The notes under the pieces are model-generated. The model did no database searches, was not told the origin of the DNA, and was given only the letters and a program-made list of their open reading frames with translations. Positions 47,975-56,855 of a stretch of 64,000 bases of DNA are shown here, one piece after another. Made by a program: the position numbers and the translations under genes. How positions within the stretch are numbered: position 1 is the first letter of the stretch; each line of letters begins with the position of its first letter. Source of the stretch: Micromonospora ureilytica (GTDB lineage Bacteria; Actinomycetota; Actinomycetes; Mycobacteriales; Micromonosporaceae); NCBI RefSeq assembly GCF_015751765.1, contig NZ_JADOTX010000001.1:6324001-6388000 (forward strand), read 5' to 3'.

Positions 47975-48670
47975 ATGAGTGTGACGGACGTTTTCGACGC
48001 GGTTGCCGGCACCTACGACGAGGCGCGTCGGCGACTGATTCCCTGCTTCGACGCCTTCTACGGCACCGCCGTCCAGGTGGCCACGCCGCCGTTGCGCGCC
48101 GCGCTCGCCGCCGGGCGTACCCCCGAGGTGTTGGATCTGGGCGCCGGCACCGGGCTGCTCTCGCTGCTGCTGGCCGCGGCGGTGCCCGGAGTCCGGCTGA
48201 CCCTGGTGGACGGGGCACCGGCGATGCTCGCCCGCGCCACCGACCAGTTGGACGCGCGGTCCGTGCCGCACCGAACGGTCCGGGCCGACCTGGCCGACGA
48301 GCTGCCGCCCGGCCGGTACGACGCGGTGGTCAGCGCCCTGGCGATCCACCACCTGGACGACGCCGGCAAGCGTGCGCTCTACCGGCGGGCCGCCGCCGCG
48401 CTGGCACCGGGCGGGGTGTTCGTCAACGCCGAGCAGGTTGCTGGCCCGACGCCGGAGCTGGACCGGCGCTACGACGAGGTGTGGATGCAGCGGATTGCCG
48501 AGTTGGGCGCGTCGCCCGACGAGATCGCGGCATCCCGGGAGCGGATGCGGCACGACCGGCCGGCCACGGTGGCCGACCAGTGCCGGTGGCTCGCCGAGGC
48601 GGGCCTGGTCGACGTCGACTGCTACTTCAAGGAGTGGCGCTTCGCGGTGTTCGGCGGGCGGGCCGGGTAG
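47975..48670 (+). CDS. Class I SAM-dependent methyltransferase
   Basis: 231 residues from ATG at 47975 (MSVTDVFDAVAGTYDEARRR). Motif I is VLDLGAGTGLLSLLLAAAVP, with the acidic residue in LTLVDGAPAM. The later YDAVVSALAIHHLDDAGK block is a UbiE/COQ5 or Methyltransf_25-like pattern. Substrate cannot be predicted; members act on small molecules. It stands alone behind its own -10 box, between the XRE/DUF397 island and a toxin-antitoxin pair. Confidence 0.87.
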   Translation: MSVTDVFDAVAGTYDEARRRLIPCFDAFYGTAVQVATPPLRAALAAGRTPEVLDLGAGTGLLSLLLAAAVPGVRLTLVDGAPAMLARATDQLDARSVPHRTVRADLADELPPGRYDAVVSALAIHHLDDAGKRALYRRAAAALAPGGVFVNAEQVAGPTPELDRRYDEVWMQRIAELGASPDEIAASRERMRHDRPATVADQCRWLAEAGLVDVDCYFKEWRFAVFGGRAG

Positions 48671-48784
48671 ACCTGGCGCGGCCGGGCCGGGTGAGCCCCG
48701 GCGGAATGTGCGTTTCGCCGGTCGGGGGTGAGTCGGTGAACGCGGGGATGACTGTTGGTCACACCGCTGGGTAATCTGCTCGGC

Positions 48785-49042
48785 ATGACTGCCAAGGTGA
48801 CTCTCTCGTTCACGGACGAGACGATCGAGGAGGCGCGGCGGTTCGCCAAGCGTGAGGGGCTGTCGCTCTCCGCGTGGATGGACCAGGCCGCCCGGGAGAA
48901 GGCGCTGCGCGAGGTCTTCACCGCGCACGCCGCCGCCGTGGGCCGCGCCAGCCTCGATCTGGAGTCCGCCGCCCTCGCCGACGCCCGCGAGGTGGGCATG
49001 GTCAACGACCTGTTCTCCGGCGGACGGCCGCGTGCTGCGTAG
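48785..49042 (+). CDS. Ribbon-helix-helix-type antitoxin
   Basis: 85 residues, MTAKVTLSFTDETIEEARRF, then KREGLSLSAWMDQAAREKAL. A beta strand followed by two helices is the RHH pattern used to bind operator DNA. The C-terminal half is helical and likely wraps the toxin. The last 11 nt overlap the toxin start, typical of a co-translated antitoxin-toxin pair. Confidence 0.82.
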   Translation: MTAKVTLSFTDETIEEARRFAKREGLSLSAWMDQAAREKALREVFTAHAAAVGRASLDLESAALADAREVGMVNDLFSGGRPRAA

Positions 49043-49325
49043 GGGTGAGATCTGGCGCATCGAGGGCGCCCGGGAACGCCTCGGCCTTGTGATCAGCTCG
49101 GACGTCTACAACTCCACCGACGTGCCCATCGTGATCGTGGTCGAGGTGGTCGAGGAGTCGCTCCTCCGGGACTCGCCGCTCGCTGTGTCGATGGGCCGGT
49201 ACGTCGTGATGCCCGACCGGATCTCCTCGCCCATGAAGAAGTGGTTCACCGGCTGCGTGGACGTCGCCGACACCGACACCATGCTCCGGGTCGGCCGCGC
49301 GCTGCGCATTCTCCAGCAGCTCTGA
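49032..49325 (+). CDS. PemK/MazF-like toxin
   Basis: 97 residues from GTG at 49032 (MLRRGEIWRIEGARERLGLV). The start RRGEIWRI and the pattern VISSDVYNSTDVPIVIVVEV fit the MazF/PemK SH3-like endoribonuclease fold. The usual R-P-V/C-V-V loop is changed to ERLGLVIS. It would cut mRNA unless bound by the upstream RHH protein; target sequence unknown. Confidence 0.8.
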   Translation: MLRRGEIWRIEGARERLGLVISSDVYNSTDVPIVIVVEVVEESLLRDSPLAVSMGRYVVMPDRISSPMKKWFTGCVDVADTDTMLRVGRALRILQQL

Positions 49326-49467
49326 CCGCGGAGCCCTGGTGGCGTGCTCACCATCGCCGCCGGCCCGTGGTGCGTTAGCCGTTTCCGGCCCGACCCGCGA
49401 CGGGCACTGCCAGGTAACCGGGTGTTCCTAGCGTTTCCCCTCGTCACATCGACGAGGAGGAGCCGCC

Positions 49468-50850
49468 GTGAGCACGCTCACCAGCACCGCAGTCACCGCC
49501 GAGCCGCCCGCCGTCACCGGTCGCCGGCAACCGCTGCACGACTGGCGCCCCGAGGACCCGGACTTCTGGCAGGCCACCGGAGCGCCGATCGCCCGGCGCA
49601 ACCTCTGGGTCTCGATCTTCGCCGAGCACGTCGGTTTCTCGGTGTGGAGTCTCTGGTCGGTCACCGTGCTCTTCCTCGGCCCCGCGTACGGCATCGATCC
49701 GGCCGGGAAGTTCCTGCTCACCGCCGTGCCGGCCGCGCTGGGCGCGGTGCTGCGGCTGCCGTACACGCTGGCGGTGGCCCGCTTCGGCGGACGACGCTGG
49801 ACGATCATCAGCGCACTGCTGTTGCTGGTGCCCGCGGTGCCGATGACCGTGCTGCTGGAACCCGGGGTGTCCTACTCCACCCTGATGGTGCTGGCCTGCC
49901 TCACCGGGGTCGGTGGCGGCAACTTCGCCTCCTCGATGGCGAACATCAATCTGTTCTACCCGCAGCGGCTCAAGGGTCGGGCGCTCGGGCTCAACGCCGG
50001 TGGCGGCAACCTGGGCGTACCCGTCGTGCAGTTGGTCGGTCTGGCGGTCCTCGCCACCGCGGGCGCCGCGTACCCCCGGTTGGTGCCGGCGGTCTACCTG
50101 CCGCTGATCGTGTTGGCCGCGCTGGCGGCGGCCCGCTGGTTGGACACCGTGCCCGGGGCGCGCAACGAGCCGGGCGCGTTGCGCGCGGCGGCCCGTGACC
50201 CGCACACCTGGGTGATGTCGCTGCTGTACATCGGCACCTTCGGCTCGTTCATCGGCTTCGGCTTCGCCTTCGGTCAGGTGCTCCAGCTCCAGTTTGCCGA
50301 ACGGTTCCCCACCCCTGTCGACGCCGCCTGGCTGACCTTCCTGGGCCCGCTGGTCGGCTCGCTGATCCGGCCGCTGGGCGGGCACCTCGCCGACCGGTTG
50401 GGCGGGGCCCGGGTGACCTTCTGGAACTTCGTGGCGATGGCGGCCGGCGCGAGCATCGTGCTGTACGCGGCCCGGGAACGCTCGTTCGGGCTCTACCTGG
50501 CCGGGTTCATCGCCCTCTTCGTCTTCTCCGGGGTCGGCAACGGCTCCACGTACAAGATGATCCCGGCGATCTTCCGGGCCCGGGCGGCGGACGCGGTGGC
50601 CACGGGTCACCGTGATCCGGAGGCCGCCGCGCGGTGGGCGCGGAGGATGACCGGCGCGTTGATCGGCGTCGCGGGTGCGATCGGCGCCTTCGGTGGCGTG
50701 CTGGTCAACATCGCGTTCCGCCAGTCGTTCCTCAGTTCGGGCAACGCCGACGCCGCCTACCTGGCGTTCATCGGCTGGTACGCGTTGTGTTTCGCGGTCA
50801 CCTGGGTCGTCTACCTTCGGCCGCGGGCCGGTCGACTCGCCAACGTGTGA
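49468..50850 (+). CDS. narK: Nitrate/nitrite transporter, MFS family (NarK-type)
   Basis: 460 residues from GTG at 49468, behind GAGGAGGAG. About twelve membrane helices. The nitrate signature regions are visible: TGVGGGNFASSMANINLFYP (first Gly-rich motif) and FSGVGNGSTYKMIPAIF (second). The Arg in helix 2 (VLRLPYTLAVARFGGRRW) fits nitrate binding. It supplies nitrate to the nas operon, about 3.9 kb away on the other strand, from which it is separated by the XRE and toxin-antitoxin island. Confidence 0.94.
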   Translation: MSTLTSTAVTAEPPAVTGRRQPLHDWRPEDPDFWQATGAPIARRNLWVSIFAEHVGFSVWSLWSVTVLFLGPAYGIDPAGKFLLTAVPAALGAVLRLPYTLAVARFGGRRWTIISALLLLVPAVPMTVLLEPGVSYSTLMVLACLTGVGGGNFASSMANINLFYPQRLKGRALGLNAGGGNLGVPVVQLVGLAVLATAGAAYPRLVPAVYLPLIVLAALAAARWLDTVPGARNEPGALRAAARDPHTWVMSLLYIGTFGSFIGFGFAFGQVLQLQFAERFPTPVDAAWLTFLGPLVGSLIRPLGGHLADRLGGARVTFWNFVAMAAGASIVLYAARERSFGLYLAGFIALFVFSGVGNGSTYKMIPAIFRARAADAVATGHRDPEAAARWARRMTGALIGVAGAIGAFGGVLVNIAFRQSFLSSGNADAAYLAFIGWYALCFAVTWVVYLRPRAGRLANV

Positions 50851-50896
50851 GCTGGGTCACCCTCGGCGCGTCGCCGCGCGGCAGCGCACCCCCGTT

Positions 50897-50926
50897 TTGA
50901 CCTGCGGACGGGGCGCCGGGTATCGT
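50897..50926 (+). promoter_or_regulatory. Promoter upstream of rplM
   Basis: TTGACC (50897-50902), 18-nt spacer, TATCGT (50921-50926). Both hexamers are close to the principal-sigma consensus. Transcription would begin near 50933, giving a leader of about 127 nt before rplM. The leader has no motif I can name. Confidence 0.65.
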
Positions 50927-51059
50927 TGCCTGCTGTTGTACGACATCCAGAGGCGTGCCCCATCAGGTACGCTTGGTCGTTCGTGCGCGCTGGTCCGGCC
51001 TGCAAGATCTGGTCACCTCGGCGCGCGACCCCAGACCGACGACGAGACAAGGTAGACCT

Positions 51060-51503
51060 GTGCGTACGTACAGCCCGAAGCCGGGTGAGATCGAGCGTCA
51101 GTGGCACGTCATCGACGCCTCTGATGTCGTGCTGGGCCGCCTGGCCACCCACGCCGCCACGTTGCTGCGTGGTAAGCACAAGCCGACTTTCGCGCCGCAC
51201 GTCGACACGGGCGACTTTGTCGTCATCGTGAACGCGGGCAAGGTTGCGTTGACCGGCAACAAGCGCCAGACCAAGGTCGCTTACCGCCACTCCGGTTACC
51301 CGGGTGGTCTGAAGCAGATCGGCTACGACGAGCTGCTGACCAAGCGTCCCGAGCGGGCCATCGAGCTGGCCGTGAAGGGGATGCTCCCGCACAACAAGCT
51401 CGGCCGTCAGCTGATCAAGAAGCTGAAGGTCTACGCCGGTGCCGAGCACCCGCACCTCGCGCAGCAGCCGGTGCCGTTCGAGATCAAGCAGATCGCGCAG
51501 TGA
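51060..51503 (+). CDS. rplM: 50S ribosomal protein L13
   Basis: 147 residues from GTG at 51060 ([20 protein letters not shown]). Conserved blocks: [38 protein letters not shown] and [20 protein letters not shown]13 is an early 23S rRNA binder. Length is normal. It is followed by rpsI, the standard pair. Confidence 0.97.
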   Translation: MRTYSPKPGEIERQWHVIDASDVVLGRLATHAATLLRGKHKPTFAPHVDTGDFVVIVNAGKVALTGNKRQTKVAYRHSGYPGGLKQIGYDELLTKRPERAIELAVKGMLPHNKLGRQLIKKLKVYAGAEHPHLAQQPVPFEIKQIAQ

Positions 51504-51523
51504 GCGCGGGCGAAGGAAGCAGC

Positions 51524-52006
51524 ATGACGGACATCATCGAGACCGAGGTCGCCCCGGAAGCCACGGAGGCCCCCGAGGTCACCGAGGCGCCGGCGCCCGT
51601 TGCCCGCGCGCCTCGTGGTGACCGGCCGATCCAGACCGTGGGCCGCCGCAAGGAGGCCATCGTCCGGGTTCGCCTCATCCCGGGCACCGGCAAGATCACC
51701 TGCAACGGCCAGGACCTCGAGGCGTACTTCCCGAGCAAGGTGCACCAGCAGCTCATCAAGGACCCGCTGGTCACCGCCGAGAAGCCCGAGCAGTTCGACG
51801 TCATCGCCAACCTGCGTGGCGGCGGCACCACCGGCCAGGCCGGTGCGCTCCGGCTGGGCATCGCCCGCGCGCTGATCATCAACGAGCCGGACGACCGCCC
51901 GGCCCTGAAGAAGGCCGGCTTCCTCACCCGGGACGCCCGGGTCAAGGAGAGCAAGAAGTACGGCCTCAAGAAGGCCCGTAAGGCTCCCCAGTACTCGAAG
52001 CGCTGA
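51524..52006 (+). CDS. rpsI: 30S ribosomal protein S9
   Basis: 160 residues from ATG at 51524, behind GAAGGAAG; a GTG at 51500 overlapping the rplM stop is an alternative. The first 30 residues are an acidic/Ala/Pro extension common in actinobacteria. The S9 core starts at [20 protein letters not shown] and ends in RKAPQYSKR, whose C-terminal Arg contacts P-site tRNA. Confidence 0.97.
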   Translation: MTDIIETEVAPEATEAPEVTEAPAPVARAPRGDRPIQTVGRRKEAIVRVRLIPGTGKITCNGQDLEAYFPSKVHQQLIKDPLVTAEKPEQFDVIANLRGGGTTGQAGALRLGIARALIINEPDDRPALKKAGFLTRDARVKESKKYGLKKARKAPQYSKR

Positions 52007-52032
52007 TCTTTCCCAGCGCGTTGTACTTCTGA

Positions 52033-52083
52033 CGGACGGCCGGTCCGCCTCCCCTCTGCGGGGGAGGCGGGTCGGCCGTTCCG
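52033..52083 (+). terminator. Terminator hairpin after rpsI
   Basis: A long imperfect stem: GGACGGCCG then CCGCCTCCCC on the left pairs with GGGGAGGCGG then CGGCCGTTCC on the right, around CTCTGCG. It begins 27 nt past the rpsI stop and is followed by CCGCTTTCTCC. Confidence 0.8.
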
Positions 52084-52124
52084 CTTTCTCCTCACAGGCA
52101 GTGCTCATTCGGAGGTTGGCGGGT

Positions 52125-53483
52125 ATGGGTCGGTTGTTCGGCACGGACGGCGTACGCGGGCGGGCAAACGCGGATCTCACCCCGGAGTTGGCGCTGGCGC
52201 TCGCGGTGGCCGCCGCGCACACACTGGCCGAGAAGGACCGCAGCCATCCGCCGCTCGCCGTCGTCGGCCGGGACACCCGTGCCAGCGGCGAGATGCTGGA
52301 GGCCGCGGTGGTCGCCGGTCTGACCAGCGCGGGCGCCAACGTGGTGCGGGTCGGCGTGCTGCCCACCCCCGCGGTGGCGTTCCTCACCGCCGAGGCCAAG
52401 GCCGACCTGGGTGTGATGCTCTCCGCGTCGCACAACCCGATGCCGGACAACGGCATCAAGCTCTTCGCCGCCGGTGGCCACAAGCTGCCCGACGAGATCG
52501 AGCTGCAGATCGAGGCGGCCGTCGAGACGAACGCCACCACCGCCTGGGACCGGCCGATCGGCGCCGGCGTCGGCCGCGTGCACGACCTGCTCGACGGTGC
52601 CGACCACTACGTCCAGCACCTGGTGGGGACCGTCGCGCACCGGCTCGACGGGATCAAGGTCGTTGTCGACTGCGCCAACGGCGCCGCCGCCGAGGTCGCC
52701 CCCGTCGCCTACCGGGAGGCCGGCGCGGAGGTCATCGCCATCTACGCGGAGCCCGACGGGCTGAACATCAACGACGACTGTGGCTCCAACCACATCGATG
52801 CGCTGCGCGCCGCCGTGGTCGAGAACGGCGCCCACCTGGGCATCGCCCACGACGGCGACGCCGACCGCTGCCTGGCGGTCACCGCTGACGGCGACGAGGT
52901 GGACGGCGACCAGGTGATGGCGATCCTCGCGGTGGCCATGCGGGACGCCGGCACGCTCACCCAGGACACCCTGGTGGCCACCGTGATGAGCAACCTCGGG
53001 CTGCGGCTCGCGATGTCCGCGCAGGGCATCCGCCTGATCGAGACCAAGGTCGGCGACCGGTACGTGCTGGAGGAGCTGCGCGCCTCCGGGCTGGCGCTCG
53101 GCGGTGAGCAGAGCGGCCACATCGTCATGCCCGCGCACGCCACCACCGGCGACGGGGTGCTCACCGGCCTGCACCTGATGGCTCGTATGGCGGCCACCGG
53201 TCAGTCCCTCGCCGAGTTGGCCTCGGTGGTCACCAAGCTGCCCCAGGTGTTGATCAACGTGCCGGTCGGCGACCGGACCGTCGGCGCCGCCGCGCCGGCC
53301 GTGCGCGCCGAGGTCGAGCGGGCCGAGGCGGAGCTGGGGGAGACCGGTCGGGTGTTGCTGCGCCCGTCGGGCACCGAGCCGCTGGTCCGGGTGATGGTCG
53401 AGGCGGCCACCGAGGCGACCGCCCGTGCGGTCGCCGAGCGGATCGCCGAGCTGGTCCGCACCGCGAGCCCCGTCACGTCCTAG
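52125..53483 (+). CDS. glmM: Phosphoglucosamine mutase GlmM
   Basis: 452 residues from ATG at 52125 ([20 protein letters not shown]), with GGAGG at 52111-52115. It interconverts glucosamine-6- and -1-phosphate for UDP-GlcNAc. The active-site phosphoserine is in [12 protein letters not shown], the Mg loop in DGDADRC, the sugar loop in [10 protein letters not shown] and the phosphate loop in [14 protein letters not shown]. It works after GlmS, encoded 6 kb downstream, in the same pathway. Confidence 0.97.
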   Translation: MGRLFGTDGVRGRANADLTPELALALAVAAAHTLAEKDRSHPPLAVVGRDTRASGEMLEAAVVAGLTSAGANVVRVGVLPTPAVAFLTAEAKADLGVMLSASHNPMPDNGIKLFAAGGHKLPDEIELQIEAAVETNATTAWDRPIGAGVGRVHDLLDGADHYVQHLVGTVAHRLDGIKVVVDCANGAAAEVAPVAYREAGAEVIAIYAEPDGLNINDDCGSNHIDALRAAVVENGAHLGIAHDGDADRCLAVTADGDEVDGDQVMAILAVAMRDAGTLTQDTLVATVMSNLGLRLAMSAQGIRLIETKVGDRYVLEELRASGLALGGEQSGHIVMPAHATTGDGVLTGLHLMARMAATGQSLAELASVVTKLPQVLINVPVGDRTVGAAAPAVRAEVERAEAELGETGRVLLRPSGTEPLVRVMVEAATEATARAVAERIAELVRTASPVTS

Positions 53484-53535
53484 GTGTGCCGTCCAGGGAC
53501 GTTGGTCAACCTGGGGTGATGGGTGCTGTTCGGCG

Positions 53536-54408
53536 TCAGGCGCGGCGGGCGGCCCAGACGGTGCGCTCGGTTCGCATCGTCAGGTCGTCGCGGCGCAGGA
53601 TGCTGTGCGGGCTGCCGGTGTCGAGGAGCTGATCGAGGGCGGTGAGGTCCTCGGGAGCGAGCGTGTCGGCGACAGCGCCGCGGATGCGCTGCAGGCCACC
53701 GAGGGCGTAGCGGCCGATCGCCGCGCTGTGGGAGCCCTCGATGTTCACGGCAATGGCGTGTTCGCCCTCGATCGTGAATCCGGCGGCGGTCAGCATCGGA
53801 CCCCAGTCGGCGCCGCGGTGGGGCAGGTGCTCGGCAGTGCGGCGGTCGGTCGCGGCGTGGCAACGCTCTTCCAGACCGGGCCGGTTCTCGGGGGCGCTTT
53901 CCGGGAGGAACCGGGGAAAGCCGGCCAGTTCGACGACGGCGAACAGGCCGCCGGGAGTGAGCAGGTCGTGGACAGCGCGCAGTACACGGGCCGGGTGGGC
54001 CATGTGGTGCAACGATGCCGACGCCCAGACCAGGTCCGGTGAGCCGAGATCGGGCCAGGCAGCGTCATCGAGGTTGGCCTGCACCCTGCTCACGCGTTCC
54101 TCCACGCCGCGGGCGCACGCAGTTGTGCGCAGGCGCTGAAGGTGTTCGGCGGACGCGTCGACGGCGGTGACGTGCGCGTCGGGGAAGCGGTCGAGGAGGG
54201 CGAAGGTGCCGGCGCCCGTGCCGCAGCCGAGATCTACGATCTGCCGTGGGTTTGTCTCCAGTGGCAGCCATGCGGTGATCGAGGCTGTGTGCTCGGCGAG
54301 GACCTCGGCGTCCAGGTCGAGGATCTCTGCCTGGCCGTCGGTTCCGTGTCCGTGCTGATGTCCGTGCGGAACGCCATGGTGGGAGGTGTGCGGGTGCGCG
54401 TGGGTCAT
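53536..54408 (-). CDS. SAM-dependent methyltransferase with His-rich N-terminus
   Basis: 290 residues. The first 22 hold nine His (MTHAHPHTSHHGVPHGHQHG), a likely metal-binding or disordered tag. Motif I is IVDLGCGTGAGTFALLDRFP with VTAVDASAEHL after it; DLVWASASLHHMAHPARVL is motif IV-like. The family is Methyltransf_11/25, with small-molecule substrate unknown. It lies upstream on the same strand as nothing obvious and next to an XRE-cupin regulator; the three-gene group 53536-56810 looks like an accessory cassette. Confidence 0.83.
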   Translation of the reverse strand: MTHAHPHTSHHGVPHGHQHGHGTDGQAEILDLDAEVLAEHTASITAWLPLETNPRQIVDLGCGTGAGTFALLDRFPDAHVTAVDASAEHLQRLRTTACARGVEERVSRVQANLDDAAWPDLGSPDLVWASASLHHMAHPARVLRAVHDLLTPGGLFAVVELAGFPRFLPESAPENRPGLEERCHAATDRRTAEHLPHRGADWGPMLTAAGFTIEGEHAIAVNIEGSHSAAIGRYALGGLQRIRGAVADTLAPEDLTALDQLLDTGSPHSILRRDDLTMRTERTVWAARRA

Positions 54409-54535
54409 GCCCTCACGCTAGGGCGATTATGCGTATGCAGCACGCTGCCTTCCTGTTTGCGCAAGAAGATCGTCAGGTCTGCTGCCTGACGCGCAAGAGG
54501 TGATCACTTCGGGAGCGTGGGCGCGTCCCGCGTCA

Positions 54536-55117
54536 TCATTCGGGACTGCCGCTGCTGTCGTCGCGCTGGTGGCTGCGGCGGGCATCGCGGTCGAAGATGC
54601 CCAGGATGTCGCACGGTCCACCTGCGGTGCCGATCGCGTGCGGCATCATCGTGGGGAACTCGGCGGCCTGGTTGGTCTCGAGGCGAAAGCTGCGGTGGCC
54701 GAGCATGAGGATCGCTGTGCCGGACAGGACGACAAGCCATTCGCGCCCCGAATGGGCACGCATGCGCGCCGGGTTCTCGGGCGGTGGTTCGGTCATGCGC
54801 TGGCGCACCACGCTCAAGCCGGGGTCACCCTTCACGAGCCAGCGCAACCCGCCGTGGGTGCCCTCGATGATCGGGCTGGTGACGACGTCGTCAGTGGCGG
54901 TCTCCACGAGCTGATCCAGCGTGGTGTCCAGGGCGCGGGCGAGAGTGACCAGCTGATCCAGTGCGAGACGGCGCTGGCCGTTCTCGATGCGGCTCAACGA
55001 GGACTGGCTGAGGTGGGCGCGGCTGGCCAGTTCCTCCAGGGACCAGCCCTGCGCCACCCGCAGGGCGCGGAGGCGTTTGCGTACGAGGCTGTCCAGCTCG
55101 CCATCTTCTTGCGTCAT
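54536..55117 (-). CDS. XRE-cupin transcriptional regulator
   Basis: 193 residues from ATG at 55117; ATG at 55126 is possible. Helix-turn-helix about residues 12-65 (LRVAQGWSLEELASRAHLSQ, SSLSRIENGQRRLALDQ). A cupin sensor domain follows (HSGREWLVVLSGTAILMLGH, EFPTMMPHAIGTAGG). This design (SutR/PuuR-like) senses a small ligand. It is divergent from an MFS exporter across a 100-nt region, so it most likely controls that exporter. Confidence 0.9.
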   Translation of the reverse strand: MTQEDGELDSLVRKRLRALRVAQGWSLEELASRAHLSQSSLSRIENGQRRLALDQLVTLARALDTTLDQLVETATDDVVTSPIIEGTHGGLRWLVKGDPGLSVVRQRMTEPPPENPARMRAHSGREWLVVLSGTAILMLGHRSFRLETNQAAEFPTMMPHAIGTAGGPCDILGIFDRDARRSHQRDDSSGSPE

Positions 55118-55217
55118 AGGCAACATGATATGCCGTTGATGCAAAGGTGGGGTTAGCGTCGACGCAGATGATCCCGCAACTTCTGGGACCACCCCATGCC
55201 CATCTTGAGAGGCAACC

Positions 55218-56810
55218 ATGAGTACGAACCAGCTCGCACCAGCCGCTGAAGCTGGCGGCGCAGGTGTGCCTGACGCACGTCAGCTGCGCACCATCCTGAT
55301 CGCCGTTTCCATCGCGCTCATGGCCGTCATCGCGTCGGTTTCCGGGCTGAACGTCGCGCAGACCCACATGGCCGTGGAGTTCGGCGCCTCGCAGAGCACG
55401 ATCCTGTGGATCATCAACATCTACACCCTCGCCCTGGCCGCGCTCCTGTTGCCGCTCGGTGCGATCGGCGACCGCCTGGGCCGCAAGTCCATGCTGATCG
55501 CCGGGCTCGGTGTCTTCGGTGCCGCGCACGTCGTGGCGGGCCTGGCCCCGACGGCGGAGGTCATGCTCGCCGCGCGTGTGGCCAGCGGTATCGGCGCAGC
55601 AATGATCATGCCGATCACCCTGGCCGTCATCACCTCCACCTTCCCCGAGGACCAGCGTGGCAAGGCGATCGGCGTGTGGACCGGCGTCGCCGGGGGTGGC
55701 GGCATCCTGGGCATGTTCCTCTCGGCCCTCCTCGTCGACGTCGCCGACTGGCGCTGGCTGTTCGCCCTGCCGGCGGCTCTGGTCCTCGTGGCCCTGGCCA
55801 TGACGCTGAAGTCGGTCCCCGACTCCCGCGAGAAGTCGGCCCATCGCTTCGACACCGTCGGCGCGCTGCTCTCCACAGTGGCCGTGGTCGGCCTCATCTT
55901 CGTCCTGCAGGAAGGCCCCGACCGCGGCTGGACCGCCCCCGCCACCCTGACCAGCCTCGCCGTCGGCCTCATCGCCACCGTCGGCTTCGTGGCCTGGGAG
56001 CTGCACCGCCGCGACGCCTCGCTGCTGGACGTGCGGCTGTTCCGAGAGCGCGGCCTGGCCGGCGGCTCGGTCACGCTGCTCGTGGTATTCGGTGTCCAGG
56101 CTGGCATCGGGGTGGTCCTCTTCCCGTTCTTCCAGGCCGTGCTCGGCTGGTCGGGCCTGCTGTCCACGGCCGCGCTGATGCCGATGGCAGTCATGATGAT
56201 GATTGCCTCCGGCCTGGCCCCCAGGCTCACCGCACGAATCGGCGCCCGCTCGACGATGGCCACCGGCATTGCGCTGGGCGGCGTCGCCTTGGCGCTCATG
56301 GCCCTGTTCGTCTCCGTCGACGGCGGATACCTGTCCATCCTGCCCGGCCTGCTCGCCATGGGCCTCGGCATGGGCCTGTCGATGACCCCATCCACCGAGG
56401 TCATCACCGGCTCCCTGTCGCGGGAGAAGCAGGGCGTTGCCTCCGCGCTCAACGACGTCACCCGCGAGTTCGGCACCGCGCTCGGCGTCGCCCTGCTCGG
56501 AGCGCTCGTGTCCGCCGGCTATCGCAGCAGCATCGACGACAGGCTCCACGACATCCCCCAGGGGGCCGCGGACACCGCCCGGGAGGGCATCGCCAACGCC
56601 GTTGCGGCGGCGGGCGGCACGGACACCCACGCGCAGGACCTGCTCCACGCCGCCCAGCAGTCCTTCGTCGGCGGCTGGCAGCAGGCCATGTGGGCAGGCG
56701 TCGCCGTCATGGGGGCACTCTTCCTCTACATCGCCCTCCGCGGCCCGAAGAACACGGTCCCCGTCATCAGGGACGAGACAGCAGCCACCGAGGCCGTCGC
56801 CGTCCTCTGA
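55218..56810 (+). CDS. MFS drug exporter, DHA2 (14-helix) family
   Basis: 530 residues behind GAGAGG. About fourteen helices, starting RTILIAVSIALMAVIASVSG. Motif A is GAIGDRLGRKSMLIAGLGVF and motif C (antiporter signature) is WTGVAGGGGILGMFLSALLV, placing it among EmrB/QacA-type H+ antiporters. Substrates are unknown. The partner regulator is the divergent XRE-cupin gene, and the nearby methyltransferase suggests a self-contained resistance unit. Confidence 0.92.
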   Translation: MSTNQLAPAAEAGGAGVPDARQLRTILIAVSIALMAVIASVSGLNVAQTHMAVEFGASQSTILWIINIYTLALAALLLPLGAIGDRLGRKSMLIAGLGVFGAAHVVAGLAPTAEVMLAARVASGIGAAMIMPITLAVITSTFPEDQRGKAIGVWTGVAGGGGILGMFLSALLVDVADWRWLFALPAALVLVALAMTLKSVPDSREKSAHRFDTVGALLSTVAVVGLIFVLQEGPDRGWTAPATLTSLAVGLIATVGFVAWELHRRDASLLDVRLFRERGLAGGSVTLLVVFGVQAGIGVVLFPFFQAVLGWSGLLSTAALMPMAVMMMIASGLAPRLTARIGARSTMATGIALGGVALALMALFVSVDGGYLSILPGLLAMGLGMGLSMTPSTEVITGSLSREKQGVASALNDVTREFGTALGVALLGALVSAGYRSSIDDRLHDIPQGAADTAREGIANAVAAAGGTDTHAQDLLHAAQQSFVGGWQQAMWAGVAVMGALFLYIALRGPKNTVPVIRDETAATEAVAVL

Positions 56811-56855
56811 CCACGCATGAGCCGGGCGTGCACCGGCTGTGCACCCCGTGCCGGG

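Noticed and set aside
47755..48012. An 85-codon minus-strand frame in the gap before the 47975 methyltransferase
   Set aside because: No ribosome site, no recognisable motif, and it overlaps the -10 box and the start of a well-supported gene.
49374..49447. A possible GlnR site upstream of narK (GTAAC, GTTTC, GTCAC present)
   Set aside because: Half-sites are 19 and 10 nt apart instead of multiples of 11, and one required half-site is missing, so it is no better than chance here.
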